A DNA stretch of 64,000 bases from CAZCGA01 sp964498075 (GTDB taxonomy: Bacteria; Desulfobacterota; Binatia; HRBIN30), in contig CAZCGA010000006.1 of the NCBI GenBank assembly GCA_964498075.1, positions 1 through 64,000 of the forward strand, given 5' to 3'. Shown one piece after another: positions 32,541 to 41,196 of this stretch. The notes below the pieces were generated by a model that saw only the letters and a program-made list of their open reading frames with translations, was not told the DNA's origin and did no database searches. Each line of letters starts with the position of its first letter. Positions within the stretch are counted from its first letter, which is position 1. The translations under genes were made by a program, and so were the position numbers.

Positions 32541-32644
32541 GCAGGTGCGTGTTCATGGGCAGTAGGCCGCGTCTCCTCAGCGGCCGTATCGAGGGACCGC
32601 ACGCATTTGTCGACACTCCCCGTGGCGAGAGGTATCTTCCCGCA

Positions 32645-33409
32645 GTGACCAAACCCCCGACGGCCCGCCTGCCGGTTCCCACCAACCCGCCGCCGGAAGA
32701 CGGTATCCTGCGGTACCTCGGGTTCGACGGCTGCGTTCGCCTCGCGACTCGGGTCGATGCGCAGCGACTCGCGGATGAGATCGACCGCTTGCCGCCAGCG
32801 GCTTGGGTGGACCCGGGTCGTGATCCGGTGGTGCACGCCTCGGTCGAGTCGTTCTTCGCCGTAGGCCATCCCCGGGGCCCACGACCGTTGCCGCCCGAGG
32901 ATCGGCCGGTGCTAGACGCGTTGCCGTACCTGCGAGAGGTGCTCCGCGAGGCTTTCCCGGCCTCGCCCGTGCGCGCCATCGTCGCGCGCCTGTGTGCCGG
33001 CGGCCTGATTCCGATCCACACCGATACGCCGCGCTTCTTTCGCGGTACGGTTCGCCTTTCGATTCAGATCGCCGCCGAGGGCGTCCAGCGCCTCTCCTGC
33101 AACCACTTGTGGTACGACATGGCTCCGGGCGAAGTCTGGGCGATCGACAACTTGAAGCCGCACGGCATTCACAACCCCGGGACTCGCCCGCGGACGAACC
33201 TCATCGCCGACTACCAACCGACCGACGAGCTGGCCCGCCTGATCGCCGAGGGCGACGACGGCCTGGGTGTCGCCGACGCAGCCGCGCTGGCAACGATCGA
33301 GTCGATGACCAAGGAGCGCTACCGCAAGTACCGCTGGCAGAGCATCCGCTACGAGCTCTTCAAGTTGGTGTGGCGCCGATGGGGCGTGCGTTGGCCGGCG
33401 GGATCATGA
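32645..33409 (+). CDS. Aspartyl/asparaginyl beta-hydroxylase-like 2-oxoglutarate oxygenase
   Basis: A 254-residue protein. The iron-binding HxD lies in IPIHTDTPRFFRGT, the distal His in NLKPHGIHNPG, and the 2-oxoglutarate-binding Arg in GTRPRTNLIADY. This is the Asp_Arg_Hydrox pattern, so it probably hydroxylates an Asp/Asn side chain or a small molecule. The start is uncertain; GTG 32645 (TKPPTARLPVPT) is placed at the end of the repeat element with GAGG 12 nt upstream, and earlier in-frame starts run into the repeats. Its TGA overlaps the ATG of the PaaK-like gene (ATGA), which links the two functionally. Confidence 0.8.
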   Translation: MTKPPTARLPVPTNPPPEDGILRYLGFDGCVRLATRVDAQRLADEIDRLPPAAWVDPGRDPVVHASVESFFAVGHPRGPRPLPPEDRPVLDALPYLREVLREAFPASPVRAIVARLCAGGLIPIHTDTPRFFRGTVRLSIQIAAEGVQRLSCNHLWYDMAPGEVWAIDNLKPHGIHNPGTRPRTNLIADYQPTDELARLIAEGDDGLGVADAAALATIESMTKERYRKYRWQSIRYELFKLVWRRWGVRWPAGS

Positions 33410-34767
33410 TCTCGCGATATGGAAGGAAGCTCTACGGGAACGTCGTGATCGCGGCCAACCTGGGCGGGCAGCGGCGCATTCCGTTTCTGCCGCGGGAGCA
33501 GCTGGAGGCGCGGCGCGACCGGCGCATCCGCCGCATGGTCACGTACGCGGCCGCCACGGTTCCGTACTACCGGGACTTCTTCGCGCGCGCCGGCTTCGAC
33601 CCGCGGCGCATCAACGGTGCTGACGACCTCGACCGTCTGCCCACCCTGGATAGGGATCTCGTCCGCGCGCAACCGCACCTCTTCGTCGCCGAGACGCCGG
33701 CGGCGCGGCGCGCGCTGCCCTTCGTGACGAGCGGCACCACCGGGACCCCGTTGCAGATCCGTCACGACCGGCGCTCGCTGCTCGCCAACATCGCCTTCGG
33801 AGAGCGCGAGCGCGATCCGGTGATCCGCGGCTGTGGCGGCACGTTTCGCCCCAAGGAGCTCTACGTCGGCTACGCGACGTCGACGTTCAAGAAGGTGGAA
33901 GCATTCTACGCAGAGAGCACGCTGCTGCCGGTCCGTCCGCAACGCCGATTCGTGTCGTTGCTGGAGCCGGTGGAGCAGATTGCCGCCATCGCCGACGCCG
34001 AACGTCCCGATGTCCTCGTGGGGTATGGCGGTTGGATCGACCTGTTCTTCAAGACGATCGCCGCCCGCGGTATCACCCTCCGTCCTCCGAAGATGGTCAT
34101 CTACATGGGCGAAGCGCTGCCGTACGGCGCACGGGCGTATATCGAAGGACAGTTCGGCATTCCGGTGTTGTCCCGGTACAACGCAGTGGAAGCGTTCAAG
34201 ATCGGTTTCTTTTGCGAGCAGCGCACGGGGTTCCACCTCCACGAGGATCTCTGCCATGTCCGCATCGTCGGACCGAACGGCCGCACCGCGGCGCCCGGCG
34301 AGCCGGGCGCGGTGGTGATCAGCAACCTGGTCAACCGGGCGTCGGTTCTCCTCAACTACCCCATCGGCGATGTGGCTTCGATCTCTGCTGAGGCCTGCTC
34401 GTGCGGGCGCACTTTCAAGCTGCTCTCAGAGCTGGAAGGGCGCGTCGAGGACATCCTGCCGCTGGCGGATGGGCGGTTCGTCCACCCGCGCGCGATCTGG
34501 CAGGTGTTCAAGAACGATCCCGAGGTGCTGCAGTACCAGCTCACGCAGCACGAGCCGCAGCGCTTCGATCTCACCCTCGCAACTGTCGACGAACCAGCAT
34601 TCCGCCGCGCCCTCGCCCGCGCTCGGCCGGATCTCGAACGTGTGCTCGGAGCGGGTGCGATCATCGATGCGACTCGCCGGAGCGAGATTGACCGTGGCAC
34701 AAGCGCGAAGTTCCGGGCCGTGGCATCGTTGTGTGCGCGGTCACGCGAATGGGGTCCTCCCCAATGA
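33406..34767 (+). CDS. PaaK/CapK-like adenylate-forming ligase
   Basis: A 453-residue member of the phenylacetate-CoA ligase/CapK branch of ANL enzymes, which activate carboxylates as adenylates. The P-loop reads TSGTTGTPLQI near residue 110. Later come SRYNAVEAFKIGFFCE, YPIGDVASI and GRVEDILPLADG (A8 region). CapK-type relatives occur in polysaccharide clusters, PaaK in aromatic acid activation. The ATG overlaps the stop of the oxygenase gene. The neighbouring minus-strand ATP-grasp gene converges on it 6 nt away. Substrate unknown. Confidence 0.85.
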   Translation: MISRYGRKLYGNVVIAANLGGQRRIPFLPREQLEARRDRRIRRMVTYAAATVPYYRDFFARAGFDPRRINGADDLDRLPTLDRDLVRAQPHLFVAETPAARRALPFVTSGTTGTPLQIRHDRRSLLANIAFGERERDPVIRGCGGTFRPKELYVGYATSTFKKVEAFYAESTLLPVRPQRRFVSLLEPVEQIAAIADAERPDVLVGYGGWIDLFFKTIAARGITLRPPKMVIYMGEALPYGARAYIEGQFGIPVLSRYNAVEAFKIGFFCEQRTGFHLHEDLCHVRIVGPNGRTAAPGEPGAVVISNLVNRASVLLNYPIGDVASISAEACSCGRTFKLLSELEGRVEDILPLADGRFVHPRAIWQVFKNDPEVLQYQLTQHEPQRFDLTLATVDEPAFRRALARARPDLERVLGAGAIIDATRRSEIDRGTSAKFRAVASLCARSREWGPPQ

Positions 34768-34773
34768 GGTGCG

Positions 34774-36009
34774 TCACGCACCGGGCAAGGGCCGTGTGCG
34801 GTCGGTGAGCATCTCGCGATACGTGCCGCGCCAGAGACCGGATACTCCTGCCGACGCGGTACGCGACCACTCCGTGAGGAAGGGAAGCGGGTCGCGCGCC
34901 GACCACACCGCGTAGGTCTTCGGGCGGCCGTACGGCGCCAGGAAGTCGGCGAGGCCGACGGGGTCGTGGCGGCGGTAGAGGGTGGAGTACAAGATGTCGG
35001 CGTGCAGGTGAATCCACACCCCGGGCCAGCCATTCGGACGAGCCCGTTCAGGCCTGCCTGCCACGTAGTCGGACCAGGCGAGCCAACCGAGGTCCAACCC
35101 CGCCCGTCGCAGCAAACCGTTGTAAGCGATGCTACGACCATTGACCTCGAAGAACCGAAAGCGTCCGTCGCGCGCGTCCAACTTGAACTCCGCGGATGCG
35201 ATGCCGCGATAACCGATCCGCCGAAGGATCGCGATGGTTGCATCGCGCAGGGCAGGATTGTCCGGCGCGATCTCGGCGAGGCGTGCGACGCCAAAGAAGG
35301 GCGGGCTCTGACGGAGCTTGCGCACGGTGACGCCCGCGACAGGTTCGCCGCCTTCGTCCATGTACGTGCAGTAGGCGTAGATCTGGCTGTCCGGCCCCGG
35401 GATGAGATCGAAGACCTGGCCGGGAATTGCGGCGTCCGCGAGACGCGCGATGCAGCGGCGCAACTCGGCGCGGTCGTTGGCGACGAACAGCTTGCACCCG
35501 AAGCGCGACAAGAATCGGTACCCGACGATCGGCTTGACGACCACGGGAAAGCGCAGATCCGGGAGCACGGCGGTCGCCTCGACGGCGGGTCCGTAGCAGT
35601 GCGGCACGTCGACTCCGACGGAACGGGCGACGTCCAGCATGAGCTGCTTGTCGAGGAAGTAGCGCGCCGTTTCCGCCGGAGGCGCGATGACTCGATACTT
35701 GGCTGACAGTCGTTCTCCGTGCTGCGCCAGCGCCGCCAGCGCTCCGTCATTTGCGGGGAACAGCGCCCACCCCGACCAATCGGCGGCGCGTCATTCTAGC
35801 ACTTCCACGAGCGACTCCGGCCGCTCCTCGATGTCGAGGACGGCCTCGTGAGCTGAGACCCAGCGTGAACGGTGCGCGATGTCGAATGGTTTCGTGGTGA
35901 GGACGGCGGTTGGAATGCCGCGCGCTGCCAGGGCGCGGACCAGCCCGAGACCGTTGATGAAGCCGCCGATGATGACGGCGCCTGAAGATCGCATCGCGAG
36001 GCAGCCCAC
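34774..36009 (-). pseudogene. ATP-grasp ligase interrupted by an in-frame TGA
   Basis: One continuous reading frame encodes a 411-residue ATP-grasp protein except for a TGA at 35791-35793 (codon 73). Before the stop lies the pre-ATP-grasp Rossmann part (SSGAVIIGGFINGLGLVRAL). After it the same frame goes on without shift (RAADWSGWALFPANDGALA, KYRVIAPPAE, FPVVVKPIVGYRF, then the metal site FRFFEVNGR). A CGA-to-TGA change would explain it. ATP-grasp enzymes join a carboxylate to an amine or thiol through an acylphosphate. The downstream ATG at 35640 could still make 288 residues lacking part of the ATP site. A recent mutation, a sequencing error or recoding are the possibilities. Confidence 0.8.
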
Positions 36010-36541
36010 TCAAGACGCGGGGTACCTATCCGATCGGACGGGGAAACGCTACGAGATGCTAGCGTTGAACGGGGTCCTTCGGCCCGCGGCGTTGGCACCG
36101 TTCAAGGTGATTGCCGAACGCCTCGAAAAACCTGGCGCCGCTGCGTAGGCGACTGAGTACCTGCGCACGGTCCGGCTTCCGGATCGCGAGCTCGCTCGCC
36201 GGGCGGCTTCACTGGAGGCAGCTGGTTTGCGTCTTCGAGCACGACGGTTTCATGTTCGGCAAGCGTAGTGGTCGAGGCACCAGCCATTGGGTTGGTGAGA
36301 CGCCAGGTGTCGCGCGACCGTCATCGTGCCGGAGTACGACGAAGGAGGGCTCGACATCATCACGGCAAACATGCGGATTATGGGCATGTCGCGCGAGCGG
36401 TTTCTGGACCTGCCCCGCCATTGCTAGGTTCAGCGGTCTTGATCTGTCGACGTTTGGCCGCTTTTCAGGTGTCCACGAGGCCTGACACTGGCAGCCGCAC
36501 TGAACAGTGGTTATGGCAGTGTGTCGAAGGAAGGAGTTTCA
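36010..36541. other. Non-coding or decayed stretch
   Basis: 530 bp without a supportable gene. A plus-strand peptide end near 36330-36427 (RATVIVPEYDEGGLD..., ending in LPRHC before TAG) looks protein-like but has no start or domain, so it is probably the tail of a lost gene. Several short frames on both strands overlap it and contradict each other. Confidence 0.5.
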
Positions 36542-36748
36542 ATGATGATCACAAAACAACCGGGCTTCGAGGACACGACCAACGGCCTCCTTGTGGGCCA
36601 CTGCTCAAAGTGTCGCGGTGAGCTGAGGGCGACGCTTATGGACTACATCGACCTAAACCCGCGTCAGGGTACGTGCTCACAGTGCGGCAATGTGGAACCC
36701 GCCCAGTGGGCACCGAATCTCAATCAGCCGAACGATCCCAAGACGTGA
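36542..36748 (+). CDS. Small zinc-ribbon-like hypothetical protein
   Basis: A 68-residue protein with two CxxC pairs (HCSKCRGE near residue 20 and CSQCGN near residue 47), spaced as in a small zinc ribbon. No family recognised. ATG 36542 has AGGAG 7 nt upstream. It is followed 31 nt later by another small gene on the same strand. Possible nucleic-acid binding, not demonstrated. Confidence 0.65.
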   Translation: MMITKQPGFEDTTNGLLVGHCSKCRGELRATLMDYIDLNPRQGTCSQCGNVEPAQWAPNLNQPNDPKT

Positions 36749-36779
36749 GACGTACGGCGCGCGCGGGAAAGGTGTGACC

Positions 36780-37082
36780 ATGATTAACTACCAACACGAA
36801 AAGCTTGCAGCCGCAGTGAGTATCCTCGGATCGCTCACCCTGGAAACGGTTGAGCGGATCGAGAGTGCAATGCAGGAGTTCGATATTGCTTTCCGCCAAA
36901 AGACTCCGCCGTCGGGTGCAGAGGATCATATCCAGAAAATTCGGGCGATCATGGAAGGGGCGGGCAAGTACAGAGAACGTGCCGCGGCCCTCAACGAGCG
37001 TCAGTTGCATGACTTGTCTCAAGCGTTCTTTGGCTTGTACGAGGTCGTCTCAAAGGCTTACTGGCAAACCTTTTCGCAATAG
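36780..37082 (+). CDS. Small helical hypothetical protein
   Basis: A 100-residue, mainly helical product (YQHEKLAAAVSILGSLTLET at the N-terminus, FGLYEVVSKAYWQTFSQ at the C-terminus). No domain recognised. ATG 36780 has an AAAGG about 9 nt upstream. The open frame extends 30 codons earlier but overlaps the preceding gene. Its place in a run of three small plus-strand genes with good ribosome sites supports expression. Confidence 0.6.
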   Translation: MINYQHEKLAAAVSILGSLTLETVERIESAMQEFDIAFRQKTPPSGAEDHIQKIRAIMEGAGKYRERAAALNERQLHDLSQAFFGLYEVVSKAYWQTFSQ

Positions 37083-37267
37083 CTCTGCCCGCCACCCGGG
37101 TCGGCCAGCTCGGGTATCTTGAATTGTCGGACATGCACACCAAAGTGGGACATTTCCCGGCGTGCACGGCGTGAATGGTTTGAGGCGATGACTGCGGATG
37201 AGCTAGCGGCGGGACCTTAGTCCGGCGGATTGATAAATGACTACGCGGCGCGAAAGGAGAGGACGCA

Positions 37268-37537
37268 ATGAACGAGCTCGAAATCGCACGGTGGATGCAG
37301 CGAAACAACATTTCCGAGTTCTACCGCAAGACTTCCTACGATGGGCGGTTCGGTGGCCGAAAGGTGCAGATTGACATCTTCGACGGTACCATTGTTGCCA
37401 ATCCGGCTCATCGATACTACGCCACTGCCACAGCTGAGGATGGCACTACTGGAACGGGGAACAATGGAGCGACCGTTGACGAGGCGCTCGACAACCTGTC
37501 GGCCCACCTTTCAAAACTTGGCCCGCAAAGAAAGTGA
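37268..37537 (+). CDS. Small hypothetical protein
   Basis: An 89-residue alpha/beta product (MNELEIARWMQRNNISEFYR, then GRKVQIDIFDGTIVANPAHRYYATA). The middle looks like a beta-hairpin or small sheet, with a C-terminal helix (VDEALDNLSAHLSKL). No family recognised. GGAGAGG lies 7-8 nt upstream of the ATG. The 185 bases before it hold nothing recognisable. Confidence 0.6.
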   Translation: MNELEIARWMQRNNISEFYRKTSYDGRFGGRKVQIDIFDGTIVANPAHRYYATATAEDGTTGTGNNGATVDEALDNLSAHLSKLGPQRK

Positions 37538-37590
37538 TCCGATCGTGTGCCGCCCTGCGATTTGAAACTAGGACACTTGAGCACCGCTAG

Positions 37591-37935
37591 CTATCGGTCG
37601 ATCGTCTCACTGCGATCCGCATTGGCGCAGACCCTATTTTCTGAACTGCCGGGAGTGGCCCGACTCGGCATTTCGGTCTGGTAGGTGGCTTGCGTTTTGT
37701 AGTAGCCCTTGGCCTGCAAGCACCGTTCGAAGAAACCCTCCGGTGTATTTCCGCTGAGAACGGCGGCCAGGTCATTGCCGTAGTAACCGCTTTGCCTCAT
37801 GTCGCGCTCGCACTCATAGCGATCACGGTCCCAGTCCGCCTGGTTGAAACCTGACTTGGTCCAGTAGACCGTCGCGCAACCAGTTAGTGAGCACGCGAAA
37901 GCAATCAAGACACCCACGGGCACAGCGCGCGCCAT
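37591..37935 (-). CDS. Small lipoprotein of unknown function
   Basis: A 114-residue protein with a lipoprotein signal (VGVLIAFACSLTGC, lipidated Cys at residue 20). The mature part has DRDRYECERDMRQSG and FFERCLQAKGY segments, with two Cys residues that may pair. Such small lipoproteins are common in proteobacteria-like genomes; no specific function is known. GGGGGA lies just upstream of the ATG. It converges with the small genes to its left. Confidence 0.75.
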   Translation of the reverse strand: MARAVPVGVLIAFACSLTGCATVYWTKSGFNQADWDRDRYECERDMRQSGYYGNDLAAVLSGNTPEGFFERCLQAKGYYKTQATYQTEMPSRATPGSSENRVCANADRSETIDR

Positions 37936-38045
37936 CGTTCCCCCGTTCAGCCGCGCGAATGCTACTGCTGAGGAAGTAAGGAAGTCAAAGGCGCGCGTTG
38001 TCCGGCTTCACGGCGACGGCCGCAGCGCTGGTGTCAGTACCGGTG

Positions 38046-38477
38046 TCAGTTGGCGATCGAAAGTGACCGCAATCGGTCGAACGTGGTCGAAGGCTCGCGG
38101 TGCGAGAAATCTAGCGAACGCGGGAAACCCACGTCAGTCGGGGCTTTCCCCGTCGCCTTGATCTCACTTTCAATCAGCGGGTCCCCAGTTCGAGTCTGGG
38201 GCGGCCCATTTCCTTCTCTTGGAAGGTCCAGCACTTCCCCACCGACTGCAACCGCCGTTCTCTCCGCGGCCAGCTCGGTGTCAGTTGGTTTCCGGTTCAG
38301 ACGCTGCACGGCGTCAAGCTGGTGGGCCGGCGAGAAATGCGAGTAACGCAGGGTCATCGCAACCGTCTTGTGTCCCATCAGCTCTTGTATGGTCCGAAGA
38401 TCGACGCCGGCCATGACGTTACTGTCTAAATTCAGACACTCGATGGCGACGGCGCTTTTTCGTGCACGCAGTTCCAC
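38046..38477 (-). pseudogene. C-terminal fragment of a tyrosine recombinase (integrase)
   Basis: Only the last part of a phage-type integrase remains: AGVDLRTIQELMGHKTVAMT contains the box II HxxR-like LMGHK and TLRYSH ends in the position near the catalytic Tyr. The N-terminal arm-binding and most catalytic parts are missing. The frame runs on into a tRNA-like sequence (PPQTRTGDPLIESEI on this strand), as integrases beside their att site often do. It overlaps the PIN gene start-to-end by 46 nt, showing that the deletion joined foreign DNA to it. Confidence 0.8.
38122..38216. repeat. att-like direct repeat, left copy, with tRNA 3'-end sequence
   Basis: About 95 bp matching 41101-41196 at roughly three quarters of positions. 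Its plus strand contains a T-arm (CCCAG TTCGAGT CTGGG) followed by GCGGCCCA, i.e. the 3' half of a tRNA. The 5' half does not pair, so this is not a complete tRNA gene. Integrase remnant plus tRNA 3' end is the classic attachment-site arrangement of genomic islands. Confidence 0.65.
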
Positions 38478-38914
38478 GCCGCCAGGCTTTCCGTTCGAGT
38501 CGCCTTGACCAAGTCCCCATCTGTGGTGATGAGGACAGCGTCGGCGAGACCGGAGCGTTTCAGTGCAACGATTTGAAGCGAGTCGGAAAGGTCAATCGCG
38601 TACTTGCGGCTCAAGTCAGCGGCCTCATAGAACGTCGGGAGATCGGTGATGTCAATTGGTAGGAGCTTGACTACACGGCCGGTAATCCACGCGCGGAGCA
38701 TGTGTGCCTCGTTCACATATTCATTCTGAGATATTTCCTTGTATCTCCACTTTCGCTTGAGAACGCCCAGCGCTTCACCGAAGCAGAGTGACGTCGTGTA
38801 GTAAGGTTCCTTGCCTCGAAGGAAGTCCGCCAATTCTGCAGACCCGGATTCGCGCAGCAGCATCTTCACCAGCGCGCACGCATCCAGAAAGCACGGCTGA
38901 TCATCAATTTCCAT
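38432..38914 (-). CDS. PIN-domain nuclease (VapC-like)
   Basis: A 160-residue PIN-fold RNase. Acidic residues are at the expected places: FLDACALVK (Asp10), FGEALGVL (Glu in the second motif), AIDLSDSLQIV and the final ITTDGDLVKA. VapC-type toxins cut tRNA or rRNA. No antitoxin gene is recognisable next to it; its usual upstream place (38915-39084) has no frame with antitoxin features. It may be an orphan or a non-toxin PIN protein. It lies inside the island-like segment between the two att-like repeats. Confidence 0.8.
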   Translation of the reverse strand: MEIDDQPCFLDACALVKMLLRESGSAELADFLRGKEPYYTTSLCFGEALGVLKRKWRYKEISQNEYVNEAHMLRAWITGRVVKLLPIDITDLPTFYEAADLSRKYAIDLSDSLQIVALKRSGLADAVLITTDGDLVKATRTESLAAWNCVHEKAPSPSSV

Positions 38915-39084
38915 GCGTGATGGCTAGCCGCCCCGAGCCTTGGCCGCAACCCTGCCGTTCTCCGCCAGCTCAGTGGTTCGACCGCCGCGCCGGCCACTTC
39001 GAGCTGATCTTCCCGCCAGGGATGATGCGCAATGTCGGCCCCCTTGCTGTCGCCGCCTTGCTATCTTCCGCGCCGTTGACGTGC

Positions 39085-39768
39085 TCAATGACCGAGGGCG
39101 CAGTTGACGGCGGTGATGAGTTCAGCGGGTGTCACGCTGCCGTCGCCATTGCAGTCCCCGCAGCACGAAGCGGTGGTGCTAGATACGGCTCCGATGCGGA
39201 CCGGGGGTGTGAACTCCTTCGCTAGATCGAGGAGGGGCAACGCTCGCACCGCCGTGACCGGGCTGCTGAGCTGCGTGGGTTTTCCTACGTGGCACTCTGC
39301 CGTGGAGTTGTCACCGAACGACTGCGGCATGATCTGCTTGGGCGTGGCCGATGGATCTGGAATGTAGGCGGTTCTCCCTGGCGGTCCTAGTATCGCCAGC
39401 TGAACTATCTCGGGAGCGTTGCCCGCGTCTGGAATCACATATGGGACTCCGGAGCAATCGCTGGACTCAAATAGGATGTTCACGGCATCGAGTCCTTGGT
39501 TCCTTGTCTCACCTTCGAGGCGGTGCGTGAATCCGGTGTGCAGCCGAAACATGTGGCCACTAGCTTCTAGGACCACCTCGTACGTGAGTATCGACGCCCG
39601 CTGCCCATAGTCTGGGTCGGGGAATGCCCATACCACCCCGCCCACCTTCTTCCCGTTGGCGTCAACGACGGCGAGCGCGTCGACCGACTTGAACGTTTGT
39701 GCATCGACTGCGTACGCACAGAGTCCGAGCGTCATGGCTAGAATGAGTCCCCTCCCGAGAGTCGTCAC
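39085..39768 (-). CDS. Secreted protein with a truncated dockerin-like tail
   Basis: A 227-residue exported protein. The signal peptide (LGRGLILAMTLGLCAYAVDA) is followed by a single beta-rich domain (GVVWAFPDPDYGQ ... HMFRLHTGF). The C-terminus is half of a type I dockerin-like pair: CCGDCNGDGSVTPAELITAV with one Ca2+ loop. GTG 39768 is preferred because GGAGG lies 8 nt upstream; the frame itself opens at a TTG at 39783. Its tail matches those of the proteins at 50751 and 61402, suggesting a shared sorting or assembly role. Confidence 0.75.
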   Translation of the reverse strand: MTTLGRGLILAMTLGLCAYAVDAQTFKSVDALAVVDANGKKVGGVVWAFPDPDYGQRASILTYEVVLEASGHMFRLHTGFTHRLEGETRNQGLDAVNILFESSDCSGVPYVIPDAGNAPEIVQLAILGPPGRTAYIPDPSATPKQIMPQSFGDNSTAECHVGKPTQLSSPVTAVRALPLLDLAKEFTPPVRIGAVSSTTASCCGDCNGDGSVTPAELITAVNCALGH

Positions 39769-40201
39769 GGCGGCATCCTCCAACGGTTGAGATTAGATTA
39801 TTACCATTGCGGTGCGGCGGCTGAAGTGTTCCAGCGGCGACCGCTGCGTGGCCCTCCCTGGGAACGTCAGACGGACGCTCTCCGGCGCGAGCATGCTCGC
39901 CTCCGGTGCGACCTGTCAAACGGAATCAACTATGCAGGAGCCCCGACACGCTAGCCGTCTCACAGCGCCTGCGTTCGGCGGGATTCGAGCGCGCGATAGC
40001 CGGCGCGATCCGCAACGTCTCGGGCACACGGAAGTGCTGACAAGCGGAACATTGCGGGAGACCTTGCTCAGCGGCGGGCGCACGGGGAACCATGGGGGCG
40101 ACGACGAACCGCAACGGGGAACACCGCAGGCGCCCACGACCCTGCGATCGGGAACCCGCCCGTTCAAGTTGCGGCTGATTTGGGATTCGAAGCCGCGGTG
40201 G
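39769..40201. other. Intergenic stretch without recognisable features
   Basis: 430 bp between two minus-strand genes. Short open frames exist on both strands, but none has a ribosome site, a domain or sensible composition. It should contain the promoter of the dockerin-tailed gene. I see no repeat, tRNA or terminator in it. Confidence 0.4.
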
Positions 40202-41002
40202 TCAACTCTGCGCCTTGTTATTCACAAGGGCAGCCACGAGGTCCGCTAGAAGGTCTGCGGCTTGAGCCTCAGCAACCCCGAGAAAGGCAGCCGTATTTTG
40301 GCGTTTCACGCTCACGTCAATACTCAGCGAATTGAAGCTGTCCAGCACCCTACGTACGAAATCCTGACGGTTGGTATCACTGACAAACCCGAAGGGGTTG
40401 ACCACATGGGCCGTGATTCGGTCACCGCCCTTGAGAGGGACGGAGTAGTCTTGCACGAGCGAGAGGCCGTGGAGCATCGTAAGAAAACTGGGGTCACGGC
40501 GTACCGTCTCGGACATGCAAGCCATTGCGCTCGGACAGCACCAGACGAACGCGCCCTGGGCCAGTTTCTCCGCTTCCGCCGCCTCATCTATCGCCGGTCC
40601 TACGATGAACCGATCTTCCATTTCAAACTCGCCTACTGAGATTGCGCCGCGATAAACCAAGGGCGGATCGGGGTGATCGATCGCAGCGGCGATCGCAGCA
40701 GCAGCGGATGTCGTGACCCAGGCGAGGGCAATGAAATTCTCTGCTAGTCGCAGCGCCTCAGCCTCCGCCAGGTTCGTCGGCCGCGATGCTTGGCTCTCCA
40801 TGTGACAGCCCAGGATGACCGTATCAGAGAAGAATCTTACCCAACTCTCTCGATGCAAACTCTCCTGCCCGACGGGAGTCTGAACCTCTTCCGCTCTGGC
40901 AACAAGTGCCTTCAGTTTTGAAAGCACTGCCCCCGCTTGGTGATGGCGCCAGATTCCCTTGAACCCGAGCGTGTCGAGGAAGGCTATTGCTCCGTGCTTC
41001 AT
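40202..41002 (-). CDS. Class III cyclase-like protein resembling Pycsar (PycC) nucleotide cyclases
   Basis: A 266-residue soluble protein. The N-terminal FLDTLGFKGIW with Asp10, the FFSDTVILG hairpin with Asp60, the YRGAISVGEF strand near residue 117 and VGPAIDEAAEAEK near residue 134 follow the layout of the compact class III cyclases that make cyclic pyrimidine nucleotides in Pycsar anti-phage systems. Both metal-binding Asp residues are present. The Pycsar call is a motif-level inference; plain class III cyclase-like proteins of unknown activity share the pattern. No TM or TIR effector gene is adjacent, so it is an orphan. It lies between att-like repeats near a PIN nuclease, i.e. in accessory DNA. 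Confidence 0.6.
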   Translation of the reverse strand: MKHGAIAFLDTLGFKGIWRHHQAGAVLSKLKALVARAEEVQTPVGQESLHRESWVRFFSDTVILGCHMESQASRPTNLAEAEALRLAENFIALAWVTTSAAAAIAAAIDHPDPPLVYRGAISVGEFEMEDRFIVGPAIDEAAEAEKLAQGAFVWCCPSAMACMSETVRRDPSFLTMLHGLSLVQDYSVPLKGGDRITAHVVNPFGFVSDTNRQDFVRRVLDSFNSLSIDVSVKRQNTAAFLGVAEAQAADLLADLVAALVNNKAQS

Positions 41003-41100
41003 TCGCGCAGCCTACCAACGAAGCCGCCAGTTTCCCACGGAGCGTCTAAGACGGTTGAAAGCGGCCGAGGGGTCGTGCAGGGAGAACCGAATCAACATCA

Positions 41101-41196
41101 AGGAAACCCAGGTCAGTCGCGGCTTTCCTCATCGTCCTTGATCTCACCATTTGATCAGTGGGTCCTCAGCTCGATCTGCGGCGGCCCATTTTCTTC
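41101..41196. repeat. att-like direct repeat, right copy (degenerate)
   Basis: Aligns over about 95 bp with 38122-38216, including the GATCAGTGGGTCC and GCGGCCCATT parts of the tRNA-like 3' end, but with substitutions that break the T-stem. The two repeats bracket the PIN, dockerin-tailed and cyclase-like genes. The older state of this copy suggests repeated use of the same attachment site over time. Confidence 0.6.

Noticed and set aside
35791..35793. Selenocysteine at the internal TGA of the ATP-grasp gene
   Set aside because: The codon is in a linker and not at a redox or metal site, no SECIS-like hairpin was evident, and a simple Arg codon change explains it better.
38166..38209. A possible tRNA gene
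   Set aside because: Only the T-arm and acceptor 3' strand are present. The D-arm, anticodon stem and 5' acceptor strand do not form, so it is an attachment-site remnant.
39812..40249. 145-codon plus-strand frame in the 39.8-40.2 kb gap
   Set aside because: No ribosome site and no recognisable domain. It runs into the end of the cyclase-like gene in antisense.
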